A stretch of 64,000 nucleotides of DNA from CALMKX01 sp036274895 (GTDB lineage: Bacteria > Acidobacteriota > Thermoanaerobaculia > Multivoradales > SZUA-115). Shown piece by piece: positions 48,988 through 58,301 of this stretch. The translations under genes and the position numbers were made by a program. The stretch spans positions 87,112-151,111 of the forward strand of contig DASUEU010000057.1 in assembly GCA_036274895.1 (NCBI GenBank), in the 5' to 3' direction. Numbering within the stretch: the first letter of the stretch is position 1; each line of letters begins with the position of its first letter. The notes beneath the pieces were generated by a model. It did no database searches and was not told the DNA's origin. It was given only the letters and a program-made list of their open reading frames with translations.

Positions 48988-51177
48988 ATGCCCGAGCGGA
49001 CGGTCGACGCCAAGCTCCGCGTCACCCGCGAGGGCGACGCGCAGGCGTTCAAGGAAGTCGCGGAGGACGTCCGCGGCCTCGAAGCGCCGGCCAGCCAGGC
49101 GCAGGGGTCGCTGCGGGAGCTGGCCAGCTCGCTCGGAGACTTCGACAGCTCCGGGGTCGAAGAGGTCCGCGGCGCCGTCGAGCGTCTTCTGCGGTCGGTC
49201 GAGCGCTACGAGCAGGCCGTCTCCCCCGATGAGCAGCGCGCTCGGCTGGCCAACGTCCGCCAAGCCTGGATCGACGTGGGGGACGCGGCCGACCGGGCGG
49301 GCACGCTCGGCGGCCAGGCCCTGGCCGACTGGAAAGCCGGGCTGGACCAGATCACCGCGGCCCAGCGCAACATCGGCCAAGGGCTGGACGATCACTTCGA
49401 GCGGGCCCGCAACGCCGTGAAGTCGTTCGGCCAGGCCGCAGAGACCAGCCTCGACGGCGTTGAGAAGGAAGCCGGGCAAGCCCGCCTCGCTCTCAACCAG
49501 TTGCTCGAGATCACGCAGCGGCTGCGCTCCGGCGGCGGCAACCTGACAGATGCTCAGGTCGCCGACCTGCGTCAGCTGGAGGACGCCTACCGGCGAGCCA
49601 TCCTGCGCGCCGGTGAGCTCCGGAGGGCGCAGCAGCAGGCTGCCACCGACATTCGGACCGCCACCAGCGCCGTTGGGGGACAGGTCCCGGTCATCAACTC
49701 ACTGGCGGATGTAACGCAGATTCTCGCCGGCAAGAACCAGGCCCTCGCCCTCGGTCTCGGCGGCCTATTCGCCTCGATCCCCTTCGGCATCCAGGTTTTC
49801 AGCGACCTGCGCCGGGGCCTCAACGAGATCTCCGGCGGCGGCTTCGATCGCTGGGTGCAGGGGCTGCTGACCCCTCTCACCAACCTGATCGATGGTGTGG
49901 ACACCAGCACCCAGTCCTTCCAGGGCAACCAGGCGGTGCTCGAGCGCCAGAAGCAGCTCTTCGAGTCGCTCAACATCCCGCTCTCCCGCTTCACCAATGA
50001 CGTGGCTCGCAACCGGGACATCATCCGCGAGAGCAAGCTGGCCTTCGACCAGTGGGCGGAGAGCAACGAGTTCTCCAAGAAGACCCTGGAGGACCTGACC
50101 ACCCAGCTCCACACCTTCTTCGACGTGTTCGTGGAGCGCAACCCGCAGCTCCAGCAGGCGGACATTGCGAAGATCCTCGGCCCCCAGATCCAGGAGATCC
50201 TCGACCAGTACGCCCGCCTCAAGATCGAGGTGCCCCCCACGTTCGCCCTGCTCGCCGAGCACATGGGCATCGTCACCACCGAGCAGCAGAAGGTGCTCGA
50301 CGGCGTGAAGGATCTATCGGACAAGTGGGCACAAGAGATCACCCAAGCCGGGGAGCGCGCCAGGTTCAGCCTCCAGAACCAGACCAAGGCCCTGGTCGAC
50401 GCGCTGAAAAAAGTGGATCTTCCAAAGCTGGAGCTGGTGGACCCGGCCGCCGTGCAGCGGGCCCGTAAGCTGGTGCAGGATCTCGTCGACGACTACCGCA
50501 AGGCCGGCCAGCAGATCCCGACCGAGCTGGTCAAGGTAGCGGACGGGGTGGGCGTCGTGGTCAACGCCATGGAGCGAGCCCACGGAACCATCACCGTCTT
50601 CAACGGTGCCCAGGCCGCGGCCGGCCTGACCTCGCAGCAGCTCACGCGAACCCTGGACGAGCAGGGCAACGCGGTCACGGTCATCTCCACCAAGAACCAG
50701 CAGGCGGCCGAGAGCACCCAGCTCGTGACCCGCCGGGTGGACGAGCTGGGCAACGCCAGCTTCACGGTAACGGAACGGCTGCGCGCCCAGGGTGACGCCA
50801 GCGAGCAGGCCGGCCAGGGGGCCGCGCAAGCTGGTCGAGATCTCGGCCAGGGGACGAGGGCCCTGGAGGATCAGCGTACGGCAGCCGAAGGTGCGGCGGC
50901 CGGAACCGGCACTCTCGTTGAGCAGATCATGGCCCTGGTGGAGAGAGCTCCGAAAGCCGGGGAGTCGGTGAAGGCAATCGCCGACGGAGCCGGCCAGGTG
51001 CCCGAAAAGGTCAACCCTGCCGTCGAGGCCCTGACCCGGCTGAGCAGTGCGGTCGAGACCTTGGCACTGAGGGCGACCCCGCTCGGCCAACTGGTCGACA
51101 TGCTGGACAGGGTCAGGCAAGCGGCGGACGGTGCCAACGCCTCCGTCGATGCCCTCGAAGGGAAGGAGGCGGCATGA
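48988..51177 (+). CDS. Tail tape-measure-type protein, long helical
   Basis: 729 residues, strongly alpha-helical with coiled-coil stretches (ARLALNQLLEITQRLRSGGGNLTDAQVADLRQLEDAYRRAILRAGELRRAQQQA). One hydrophobic region near 250-270 (ALALGLGGLFASIPFGIQVF) could be the membrane-spanning part used in DNA entry. It directly follows the tube gene. The usual frameshifted chaperone gene pair is not evident. Its 3' end overlaps a second coiled-coil gene, so the tape measure may be split. Confidence 0.75.
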   Translation: MPERTVDAKLRVTREGDAQAFKEVAEDVRGLEAPASQAQGSLRELASSLGDFDSSGVEEVRGAVERLLRSVERYEQAVSPDEQRARLANVRQAWIDVGDAADRAGTLGGQALADWKAGLDQITAAQRNIGQGLDDHFERARNAVKSFGQAAETSLDGVEKEAGQARLALNQLLEITQRLRSGGGNLTDAQVADLRQLEDAYRRAILRAGELRRAQQQAATDIRTATSAVGGQVPVINSLADVTQILAGKNQALALGLGGLFASIPFGIQVFSDLRRGLNEISGGGFDRWVQGLLTPLTNLIDGVDTSTQSFQGNQAVLERQKQLFESLNIPLSRFTNDVARNRDIIRESKLAFDQWAESNEFSKKTLEDLTTQLHTFFDVFVERNPQLQQADIAKILGPQIQEILDQYARLKIEVPPTFALLAEHMGIVTTEQQKVLDGVKDLSDKWAQEITQAGERARFSLQNQTKALVDALKKVDLPKLELVDPAAVQRARKLVQDLVDDYRKAGQQIPTELVKVADGVGVVVNAMERAHGTITVFNGAQAAAGLTSQQLTRTLDEQGNAVTVISTKNQQAAESTQLVTRRVDELGNASFTVTERLRAQGDASEQAGQGAAQAGRDLGQGTRALEDQRTAAEGAAAGTGTLVEQIMALVERAPKAGESVKAIADGAGQVPEKVNPAVEALTRLSSAVETLALRATPLGQLVDMLDRVRQAADGANASVDALEGKEAA

Positions 51178-51908
51178 GCCGGCTCCTGCGGCTCGGTGAG
51201 CTCCACCAGACGCTGGTGGCCCTGGAAGGCCAGGCCAAGAGCACGGCGGCCAGCATGGCCGATGTGTCCAGCTCGGCGAGCCAGCACACCTTGGCCGCGC
51301 AGAGCAGCCTGGCGGGAGTCGAGTCGGCCGCCTCCGGGGCTCTCGCCGTGGTGCGCAGCCGGGGGCAGGAGATCCGCCAGACCGCGCAGGAGGCCCGAGA
51401 GGGCGCCGAGCGGGACTTTCGTGGCATCGGCCAGGCGGCGGACGTAGCCAAGGCGAGCGCTGCCACCGCTCTCGACGACATCCTCGCCAACCTGCGGGAC
51501 TCGCCCTGGAAGTCCGAGCTCGAGGAGCTGATCGGCCTGATCAAGATCGGTGGCACGGGCGTGGAAGAGCTCGTGACCAAGTTCGGCGCCGCGGGCGTGG
51601 CCGGCCGGGAGCTGCGGGATTTCCTCGAAGGCTTCGACCCCGGGACCTACGCCGATCAAGTCAGGGACCTGACGACCGAGCTGCGCTCCGGCGCCGCGGG
51701 GCTGGACGAGGTCATCCAGCAGCTCCAGGGCTCAACCTCCACCTACGCCAAGTTCTTGCTCTCGGCGATCGAGGCCTTCAAGGGCGGGAAGATCACCCTC
51801 GATGAGATGCAGCGCCGGTTGGACGCCATCCGCCGGGAGTTTCCGGACACCGAGCTGGAAGACCTGGCCAAGGCCCTCCAGGACCAGCTGGCCCAGGGGT
51901 CGCTCTGA
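51174..51908 (+). CDS. Second coiled-coil tail protein
   Basis: 244 residues, ATG overlapping the tape-measure stop (ATGA). Helical throughout (HQTLVALEGQAKSTAASMADVSSSASQHTLAAQSSLAGVESAA; EEALDDI-type helices). The C-terminal segment GKITLDEMQRRLDAIRREFPDTELEDLAKALQDQLA ends in short acidic helices. It reads like a continuation of the tape measure, either a split tape measure or its chaperone. Confidence 0.6.
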   Translation: MSRLLRLGELHQTLVALEGQAKSTAASMADVSSSASQHTLAAQSSLAGVESAASGALAVVRSRGQEIRQTAQEAREGAERDFRGIGQAADVAKASAATALDDILANLRDSPWKSELEELIGLIKIGGTGVEELVTKFGAAGVAGRELRDFLEGFDPGTYADQVRDLTTELRSGAAGLDEVIQQLQGSTSTYAKFLLSAIEAFKGGKITLDEMQRRLDAIRREFPDTELEDLAKALQDQLAQGSL

Positions 51909-52573
51909 TGTCTCTGCCTCCCGGCCCCTACGCCGACCCCGTGCTGGACGGCTACGCCTTTCCCAGCCGCGCCCTGGGGGAGATGGACGTGCGCGGCGAG
52001 GCCACCCGTACCCTGCGCACGGCGGCCTCCGGCGCCCGGCACCTCCAGCTCACCTACCACGGCGCGGGCTTCCCGGTGCTGCGTCGGCGTCGGCGCTTCG
52101 AGCTGCGCTCGGACCAGGTGGGGGACTTCGCGGGGCTCCTGGAGCGCATCCTGGCCGACCCCGGCGTCCACACCCTCGCCACCTGGCGGCCGGAGACCCT
52201 GCTCTGGGCTGGTGACGGGGACCGCACGGAGTTCCTGACCTTCTGGCCCTCGGCGCCCGACCTGGTGGCCGTGCCCGGGGGCCTCGCCGCCGCCCCCCTC
52301 TATCCGGAGGTGCGCCTGGGCTCGCCCTCGGCGGCGCCGCTCACGACCGTGCGGCAGAGCCAGGAGGACTACGACGCCGGGGACCCGGCCGCCGGGGAGG
52401 CTTGGTTCCTGCTGGGCGGCAGCCGCTTCAAGCTCGAGGCGGCGCCGGCCGCCGGCTCCAGGATCTACGCCGCTGTGGTGCCGCTCTATTCGGTAGTCGA
52501 AGAGGGGGCGGACGACCGCACCTACCGCGCCCCACGCCGGGAGCCGCGCACCGTCGCCCTGGTGGAGGCGTAG
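51908..52573 (+). CDS. Distal-tail-like protein
   Basis: 221 residues, ATG overlapping the previous stop by one base. The layout is beta-rich: DGYAFPSRALGEMDVRGEATRTLRTAASGARHLQLTYHG ... RRRFELRSDQVGDFAGLLERI, then AWFLLGGSRFKLEAAP. The position between tape measure and the large hub protein is that of a distal tail protein. No sequence family recognised. Confidence 0.55.
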   Translation: MSLPPGPYADPVLDGYAFPSRALGEMDVRGEATRTLRTAASGARHLQLTYHGAGFPVLRRRRRFELRSDQVGDFAGLLERILADPGVHTLATWRPETLLWAGDGDRTEFLTFWPSAPDLVAVPGGLAAAPLYPEVRLGSPSAAPLTTVRQSQEDYDAGDPAAGEAWFLLGGSRFKLEAAPAAGSRIYAAVVPLYSVVEEGADDRTYRAPRREPRTVALVEA

Positions 52574-52576
52574 GCC

Positions 52577-54778
52577 GTGCCCCTGGCCGCCTGGGTGGGC
52601 GCCTCCGGCACCCCGGCCGCGACCCAGGGCTCGGCCACGCTCGGGGGCTGGCTGGAGCGCCCCGGCGCCCCGGCGGCCGAGGAGGCCACCTTCACCGGGA
52701 GCCTGTCCCGCGCCGTGATCGGGAGCTGGGAAGGCCCGGTCCTCCTCTGGGGTTACCGCATCGAGCTGGACGGGGAGCCGGTCCCCCGCGAGGATCTCTG
52801 GGGCCCGGCCGAGCTGGCCTGGGATGCGGACTCGCCCCTGGCCACGCTCAAGCTCGGCCTGATCGGCGCGGCTGCCAACCCCTTCACCAGCCTGGCCGGC
52901 TGGACCAAGACGGCGATCGCCCTCTACCTCCAGCACGGCTTGCCCGGCGCCGTGCGCGAGGAGCTGGCCTTCACCGGCTGGGTGCAGAGCGGCCGGCCGG
53001 GCGATCGCCTGGCCGTGATCGAGCTGTCCTGCTTCGACCTCTCCGGCCCGGCCCTGGCCTACGAGCTCTGCCGCGAGGTGGAGCCCCTCTCCGGCCTCAC
53101 CCGGGGGGAGATCCTCCGCCAGTGCTTCCTGGACGCCGGCCTCGTCTCCCGCATCCCGGACGGCGCCGTCTACCTGGGCGGCGTGGCCACGGACAACCAG
53201 CCCGTCTTCGAGTTCGCCCGGGCCTTCAGCGAGCCGGAGGGCTGGCACTGGCGCACGGCGCTCGACGGGGCGGTGGAGGCGTACTCCCTGGCCCTCGTCG
53301 AGCCGCCCCGGCCGGCCCACCACGAGTGGGGCGAGGGGGACGTCTGGGCCTTCGAGGTGGAGCTGCCCTCCGCCACGCCCAGCCGATGGGTGGTGCGCGG
53401 CCAGCGCACCGTGGAGGTGGACGCCTCCGGCCTCGAGACGCGCACCACGCGCACCGAGATCCGCGCCCCCTACGCCCCCAAGGTGGCGGACCGCCGGCAG
53501 GAGACGGACGGCAGCATCACCGACCTCTCGCCCACGCCCGAGGCCGAGGTCGATCGACCCGTGCGCGTCATCGTGGACGTGCTCCAGTCCCGCGGCGGGC
53601 AGCCGGTCACCCAGACCACCCGCGAATTCGCCTGGAACAACCCGGCCGCCGGCCGGCTGCGCACCCCGAACGTCGGGGAGCCGGACGGCCCGCTCCTGAT
53701 CGAGGGCTACTACTGGACCCAGGCCCTGATCGAGGAGGGCACGGACCGCTACGTCCAGCTGCCGGTCGAGCGCTGGGGCCTGGTGTCCGAGCGCCGGCAG
53801 CACTGGAGCTATGACGGGGAGCGCAACGCCACCCAGCTGGCCTCCACCACCCTCGGCTGGCGGCGCCGGCCGGCCGCCGTGAAGACCACGGCCGGCGCCT
53901 GGGTGAACGGCTCCCTGGTGGGGGATGACGACCAGAGCTGGGCCCCGGCCGCGGCCTCCGGCGTGGCGATCGAGGAATGGGGCGTGGTGGCCGAGGACCT
54001 GGTGAGCCTGGTCGCCGAGGGCGTGGGCCCGTTCACTGTGCAGGTGACCGAGCACTACGAGCTCTACGCCGTGCGCACCCGGGTGGACGGCGGCGGCTTC
54101 TACCTCGGCTACAGCGGCCAGGGCATGGCCAGCGTCGTGGCGAACCGCCAGCTGGTGACCCGGGAGACCCAGCGGGACCTGCTCACCGAGGACAAGCTGG
54201 TGGGCGGCAAGACCACGGTGCAGGAGGGCTGGTCCGTACCCCAGCGAGTTACGGGCACCTACGACTGGGGCGATTTCCGCTCCAACCGCGAGCAGGAGAG
54301 CTTCGGCCCGGTGCACACCGAGGACGTGCAATACAACGTCCTCTCGGCGGACTCCTACGAGGCCGCCACCTCGGCCAACGGCCAGCCGCGGCAGGCGGAG
54401 GTGATCGAGGGCCGGCTGCCCAAGGCCCGCTATCGCGTTTCGCCCTGGACCCTCCTCCAGCAGCAGCCGGTCGATGCCGTGGTGGACGATCCCCGGGCCT
54501 TCGCCTGGTTTGGGTTCCGCCGGGCCCAGCTCCAGAGCGACCACGTCCAGAGCCTGGACGAGGCCCTGGCCTGGGTGCTGCGGGAGATCGCCCGCGAGGG
54601 CGCCACGGTGATCACCATCACCCGGCCCCTGACCCTGGCGCGGGTCGGGGAGACCGTGCTCCTCGGCCTGCCGAGCTTCGGCCTGCTCGCCCGCGGCGTC
54701 ATCACCCGGGTGACGGCCCGGGTGACCCTGGAGCCGCCGGAGGCCCTCGGCACCTACCGGCTGGAGGTGCCGCCGTGA
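52577..54778 (+). CDS. Tail hub/baseplate-like protein
   Basis: 733 residues from a GTG. The first 300 residues (ATFTGSLSRAVIGSWEGPVLLWGYRIELDGEPV, TKTAIALYLQHGLPGAVREELAFTGWVQSGRPGDRLAVIELSCFDLSG, LTRGEILRQCFLDAGL) follow the tail-hub (gp27/Tal-like) plan with a barrel pair. The rest is beta-rich and ends ALAWVLREIAREGATVITITRPLTLARVGETVLLG, a conserved hub C-terminal pattern. It would form the tail tip. Confidence 0.65.
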   Translation: MPLAAWVGASGTPAATQGSATLGGWLERPGAPAAEEATFTGSLSRAVIGSWEGPVLLWGYRIELDGEPVPREDLWGPAELAWDADSPLATLKLGLIGAAANPFTSLAGWTKTAIALYLQHGLPGAVREELAFTGWVQSGRPGDRLAVIELSCFDLSGPALAYELCREVEPLSGLTRGEILRQCFLDAGLVSRIPDGAVYLGGVATDNQPVFEFARAFSEPEGWHWRTALDGAVEAYSLALVEPPRPAHHEWGEGDVWAFEVELPSATPSRWVVRGQRTVEVDASGLETRTTRTEIRAPYAPKVADRRQETDGSITDLSPTPEAEVDRPVRVIVDVLQSRGGQPVTQTTREFAWNNPAAGRLRTPNVGEPDGPLLIEGYYWTQALIEEGTDRYVQLPVERWGLVSERRQHWSYDGERNATQLASTTLGWRRRPAAVKTTAGAWVNGSLVGDDDQSWAPAAASGVAIEEWGVVAEDLVSLVAEGVGPFTVQVTEHYELYAVRTRVDGGGFYLGYSGQGMASVVANRQLVTRETQRDLLTEDKLVGGKTTVQEGWSVPQRVTGTYDWGDFRSNREQESFGPVHTEDVQYNVLSADSYEAATSANGQPRQAEVIEGRLPKARYRVSPWTLLQQQPVDAVVDDPRAFAWFGFRRAQLQSDHVQSLDEALAWVLREIAREGATVITITRPLTLARVGETVLLGLPSFGLLARGVITRVTARVTLEPPEALGTYRLEVPP

Positions 54779-55305
54779 CGCCCGCCGAGCGCGTGGTGCA
54801 GCAGCTCTCCCGGGCCTTGGCCCTGGACGCCGCGAAGACGGCGGACCTGCGGCCCGTGCGGGTGGTCGGCCGCAAGGACGACGGCACCCTCGAGGTGCTG
54901 CGCCTGGACGGCGAGTGCGTGGCCCGGGGGGACGACCGGGCGGCCTACACCGGCCAGGTGCTGCAATCCCCGGCCGGCCCACCGCTGCGCTACCAGGGCA
55001 CGGCGGGCGTGGCCGGGCTGGCGCAGTCGGCAGCCCTGCGGGCCGTCTGGGTGCGCAAGGTCAGCCCCTCCACCCTCGAGCGGGGCTCGACCACGGTGGT
55101 GGACGTCTGGGGCGGCGGCTTCCTGGCCGAGACGGTCTTCGCTTACCTGCTGCCGGGCACGGAGGAGGAGCACCCCGGGGTGACGGTGGAGGCCGTCGAG
55201 CTGGTGGACTCGGGGCACGTGCGGCTGACCGTGACGGTGGCGCCGGACGCCGAGCTGGTGACGGACGCCGCCCTCGCCTTCGACAACCCCGGGAGGCCCC
55301 TGTGA
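54775..55305 (+). CDS. Tail-tip protein with an IPT/TIG-like domain
   Basis: 176 residues, GTG overlapping the hub stop. After a small N-terminal barrel (LRPVRVVGRKDDGTLEVLRLDGECVA) the second half VRKVSPSTLERGSTTVVDVWGGGFLAETVFAYLLPG ... VEAVELVDSGHVRLTVTVAPDAE fits an IPT/TIG immunoglobulin-like fold. Such domains decorate phage tails and may bind the cell surface. Confidence 0.6.
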   Translation: MTPAERVVQQLSRALALDAAKTADLRPVRVVGRKDDGTLEVLRLDGECVARGDDRAAYTGQVLQSPAGPPLRYQGTAGVAGLAQSAALRAVWVRKVSPSTLERGSTTVVDVWGGGFLAETVFAYLLPGTEEEHPGVTVEAVELVDSGHVRLTVTVAPDAELVTDAALAFDNPGRPL

Positions 55306-56294
55306 GCATCACCACCCTGCGCCGGCTGCGACCGCGCAGCTACTCGATCGTGCCCGCTGCGGTGCCGCCCGGCGCCCGCAGCTACTACGCCTTCACCCGG
55401 GCCGGGGACACCGTCGCTTCGCTGTACCTGGACGGTGCCTGGGTGGAGGACCGGGGGACCACGGCCGAGCTCACGGGGCCGGAAGTTCCGCTCCAGCCCT
55501 GCGTGGTGATCGGGGACGCCTTCGTCGGCGACGGTTCGCTGGTCGCAGCCGCCGCGGAGGGGACCGGCCTCCAGGTGTGGGACGTCGCGGGCGACGTTGT
55601 CTACAGCTACGCCGAGGAGGGCTGGCACAACCAGGGCGCCTGCTATCTGGGCGGCTGGCTCTACTGGATCGAAGCCGCCTTGGAGGACGACCCCACCGGC
55701 ACCCGCGCCTTCCGCCTTCGCCGGGCGCGGGCGGACCTCACCAGCAACTCGGTGCTCGGCTCCACCACGTCGACGGTGCCCGCCGGCTACGAGTTCCTGA
55801 CACCGGCTCGGCGCTTCGGCATGACGGCGATCGGCGCCCTGCTCGAGATCACCTGGCAGCATGCGACGCTGCCGGAGGTGCTCGAGACCCGGCGTATCGC
55901 GGTAGCGCTCGAGGGCGCCCCGTGGACCGAGGAGGACGCCTCCGCCCTCCCCGCCGCCACCTACATCGCCACCAACCTGGGCCTGCCTGTAGACGCCGGA
56001 GAGGCCCTCTGCCTGGGCGCCGAGGGCGCCACGCCGCGGGTGCTGACCCACGGCCCGGCCGAGGATTACGCGGCCAGCCTTCTGGTGCCTGCCACCTGGG
56101 AGGTGGGCTCGAGGAACGTCGCGATCTCGCCGGGTGGAGCGGACCTCGTGGTCTACGGGGACGTGGGCGGTACGTCGCGCCTGATCCGACACCCCTTCGC
56201 CGTGCCGTTCGGCGTCGCCCCGGCGGTCGACTTCGAGGTCGAGGCTCACCCCACGCTCGAGATCCCGCCGAGCTGGATGTGGCCGGTGGATTGA
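55302..56294 (+). CDS. Beta-rich tail protein, possibly a propeller
   Basis: 330 residues, GTG overlapping the upstream stop. Repeated short strands with Trp/Tyr and Asp-Gly turns (SLYLDGAWVEDRGTTAELTG, LQVWDVAGDVVYSYAEEGW, YLGGWLYWIEAALEDD, NVAISPGGADLVVYGDVGGTSRLIRHP) suggest a beta-propeller. Probably part of the host-recognition apparatus. A 97-nt gap with A- and T-tracts and palindrome 3 follows. Confidence 0.55.
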   Translation: MSITTLRRLRPRSYSIVPAAVPPGARSYYAFTRAGDTVASLYLDGAWVEDRGTTAELTGPEVPLQPCVVIGDAFVGDGSLVAAAAEGTGLQVWDVAGDVVYSYAEEGWHNQGACYLGGWLYWIEAALEDDPTGTRAFRLRRARADLTSNSVLGSTTSTVPAGYEFLTPARRFGMTAIGALLEITWQHATLPEVLETRRIAVALEGAPWTEEDASALPAATYIATNLGLPVDAGEALCLGAEGATPRVLTHGPAEDYAASLLVPATWEVGSRNVAISPGGADLVVYGDVGGTSRLIRHPFAVPFGVAPAVDFEVEAHPTLEIPPSWMWPVD

Positions 56295-56352
56295 GCCTCC
56301 ACAAAAAAACGCAGGCGAGTCATTTTTCCAAACCGTTTTTCCGGGGACTCCG

Positions 56353-56369
56353 GTTGCAGCACCTGCAAC
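56353..56369. promoter_or_regulatory. Late-gene palindrome 3: GTTGCAG-CAC-CTGCAAC
   Basis: Same 7-bp arms as the sites at 36023 and 42943. It lies in one of the few intergenic gaps of the late region, 22 bp before the GTG of the fibre-like gene, just after AT-rich tracts (56302-56340). At 36023 the distance to the start codon is also 22 bp. Confidence 0.6.
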
Positions 56370-56391
56370 GCCGGTTCGGTGGGATGGGGCC

Positions 56392-57891
56392 GTGGTCACC
56401 TTCCTCGCCGAGGACGACGCCACCCCCATCACGGACGTGGCGATCGACGGCTTCGAGGCCGGGGCGGACTCCACCGCCCAGGCGATCCACGTCTGGAGCA
56501 ACCAGGGCGACCCCGGCGGCGAGGACCTCGAGGACCTGCTGCTCGCCGTGTACGTCGAAGACCCGGCCGCCCCCGGCCAGTGGCTGCGCAGCGGTGTGGC
56601 CCCGCTCGACGAGCTGTGGGCCCAGGTCCGCCTGGTGGGGCAGGACAACACCGCCCGCCCAGAGCAGCCCGCCCTCCTGACGGACTGGCTCGCCCTCGGC
56701 GCCGGCTCCGCCCTCCACATCCCCTCCCTCCTCTCCGGCTGCGCGCGCTACCTCGAGCTCAAGTTCCACCCGCCCTCGAGCGCGGCGGAGGCCCCTTGGC
56801 GCTTCCGCCTCGGGCCCATCGTGGCCGAGCACGCCCAGCCCGTGCCCCTGGGCTTGAGCCAGGTGGACTGCGGCGTGCTCACCGGCCTGGGGGACGGCAG
56901 CCGCTCCGGCCTGGTGCGCGGGGGCGAAGTCGCGCCGGCCGGCCCGGCGGACGACACCGTAACCGTGGCCCCGGCCATGTGGCTCTACCGGGGGGGCTGG
57001 CGCTCGGACGTGTCGGCGCTGCTCACCCTCTCCCAGCTGGACGGCGCAGGCGCGGCCCTCGGCGCGGGGGAAAGCTACGTTGTGGCCGTCAGTCTGGGGG
57101 ACGCGGGCGCAGTCGGCACCAAGGGCCCCAAGGCCGCGGCGCCCCAGGCCCCGGCCCCGCCGGCCGGGGACACGCCGCCCCTGGCCTGGGTGACCGTCCG
57201 CTATCAGGCGGGGGGCACCAGCGTGATCGAGGCCGGGGACATCGAGGACCGCCGCCTCTTCGACCGGCTCGTCGTAGTGCCGGGAGTGGGGCTCGAGGTC
57301 ATCCTCCACCCGGGCTATGCGATCGGCGGCGGCTCCTGGCGCTACCGCTCGGCCGCCATGCCCCTGGCTCTCCCCGGCACCGCCACCCGCTACCTGTGGC
57401 AACTGGCGAGCGGGCTGCCCGAGCTGACCGCCACGCCCGCCCGGCCCCAGAGCGGCGCCCTGCCGCTCGCGGAGATCGACACCGACGCCACCGACGTGAC
57501 GGCGATCCGCGACCGGCGCCGCTTCGCCGGGGGCTCCGTGGTGATCGCCCTGGCCGGCAGCCCGGCGGCCCCCGGCGTGCTGGCCAGCCAGCTGGTGTGG
57601 CAGCGCCTGGCCGTGGAGCGCTTCGTGGTCCGCCTGTCGGACGACGGTGCGGGCACCGGACAGACCCAGGTCTCCTACGACGTGGACGGCGCCACGGCCT
57701 TCACCAGCTTCGCCACGGATGACCAGCGCCCGGCCTTCCCGGTGGGCACCTCGGAGCTGGTGTCCGAGGACGCCTACCCGGAGGTGGTCGTGATCCAGCC
57801 GGGCCAGGAGCTGGCCCTCCGCATCGACGAGCTGCCCGATACGACCCCGCCTGACCGGATCGAGGCCTACTGGGTTTGTAGGGAGGTGTGA
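56392..57891 (+). CDS. Tail fibre/receptor-binding-type protein
   Basis: 499 residues from a GTG. Beta-rich with frequent Gly and Asp (TDVAIDGFEAGADSTAQAIHVWSNQGDPGGEDLEDLLLAVYVED, VTVAPAMWLYRGGWRSDVSALLTLSQ). A Pro/Ala linker (PKAAAPQAPAPPAG) sits near 250, then a C-terminal jelly-roll-like part (ERFVVRLSDDGAGTGQTQVSYDVDGATAFTSF). It is the last tail gene before lysis and the likely receptor-binding protein. Confidence 0.55.
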   Translation: MVTFLAEDDATPITDVAIDGFEAGADSTAQAIHVWSNQGDPGGEDLEDLLLAVYVEDPAAPGQWLRSGVAPLDELWAQVRLVGQDNTARPEQPALLTDWLALGAGSALHIPSLLSGCARYLELKFHPPSSAAEAPWRFRLGPIVAEHAQPVPLGLSQVDCGVLTGLGDGSRSGLVRGGEVAPAGPADDTVTVAPAMWLYRGGWRSDVSALLTLSQLDGAGAALGAGESYVVAVSLGDAGAVGTKGPKAAAPQAPAPPAGDTPPLAWVTVRYQAGGTSVIEAGDIEDRRLFDRLVVVPGVGLEVILHPGYAIGGGSWRYRSAAMPLALPGTATRYLWQLASGLPELTATPARPQSGALPLAEIDTDATDVTAIRDRRRFAGGSVVIALAGSPAAPGVLASQLVWQRLAVERFVVRLSDDGAGTGQTQVSYDVDGATAFTSFATDDQRPAFPVGTSELVSEDAYPEVVVIQPGQELALRIDELPDTTPPDRIEAYWVCREV

Positions 57892-58301
57892 TGAGCGAGG
57901 CCGTCCTGCCGCGCGAGCGGTGCATCGTGATCCGGATGGAGGGCCTCGGCCCGCTGTTGCCCGAGGCCCTGAAGACAGTGGCCACCCTCGCCGGGGGAGC
58001 GCTCGGCCTCGAGTGGTACAAGCGCTGGACGGGGCGCCGCCAGGCGACCCGACAGCAGCCCATCGAATTGACGGCGAAGATCTTGGACGATGGCGACGAG
58101 CTGCGCCGCGAGCTGATGGCGGAGGTTCGTCGGCTGAGCGAAGAGCGAGACAAGGCCGTCGAGCGTGCCCACGCCGCAGAGATGCGGCTCGCCAGCCTCG
58201 AGCCCGACTACGAGCGCCTCAAGATACGCCTCGAGCGCAAGGATGAGCGCTGTAAGGCGCTGGAGGCGCAAGTGGCTGGAGGGGGCACCAATGCCCCGTA
58301 A
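57891..58301 (+). CDS. Holin/spanin-region coiled-coil protein
   Basis: 136 residues. The ATG at 57891 overlaps the upstream stop; a GTG one codon earlier is also possible. A weakly hydrophobic segment (LGPLLPEALKTVATLAGGALGLEWY) is followed by a long charged coiled coil (DELRRELMAEVRRLSEERDKAVERAHAAEMRLASLEPDYERLKIRLERKDERCKALEAQV). The layout of a membrane anchor and coiled coil next to a lytic enzyme fits a holin-associated or inner-membrane spanin (Rz-like) protein. Confidence 0.5.
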   Translation: MSEAVLPRERCIVIRMEGLGPLLPEALKTVATLAGGALGLEWYKRWTGRRQATRQQPIELTAKILDDGDELRRELMAEVRRLSEERDKAVERAHAAEMRLASLEPDYERLKIRLERKDERCKALEAQVAGGGTNAP

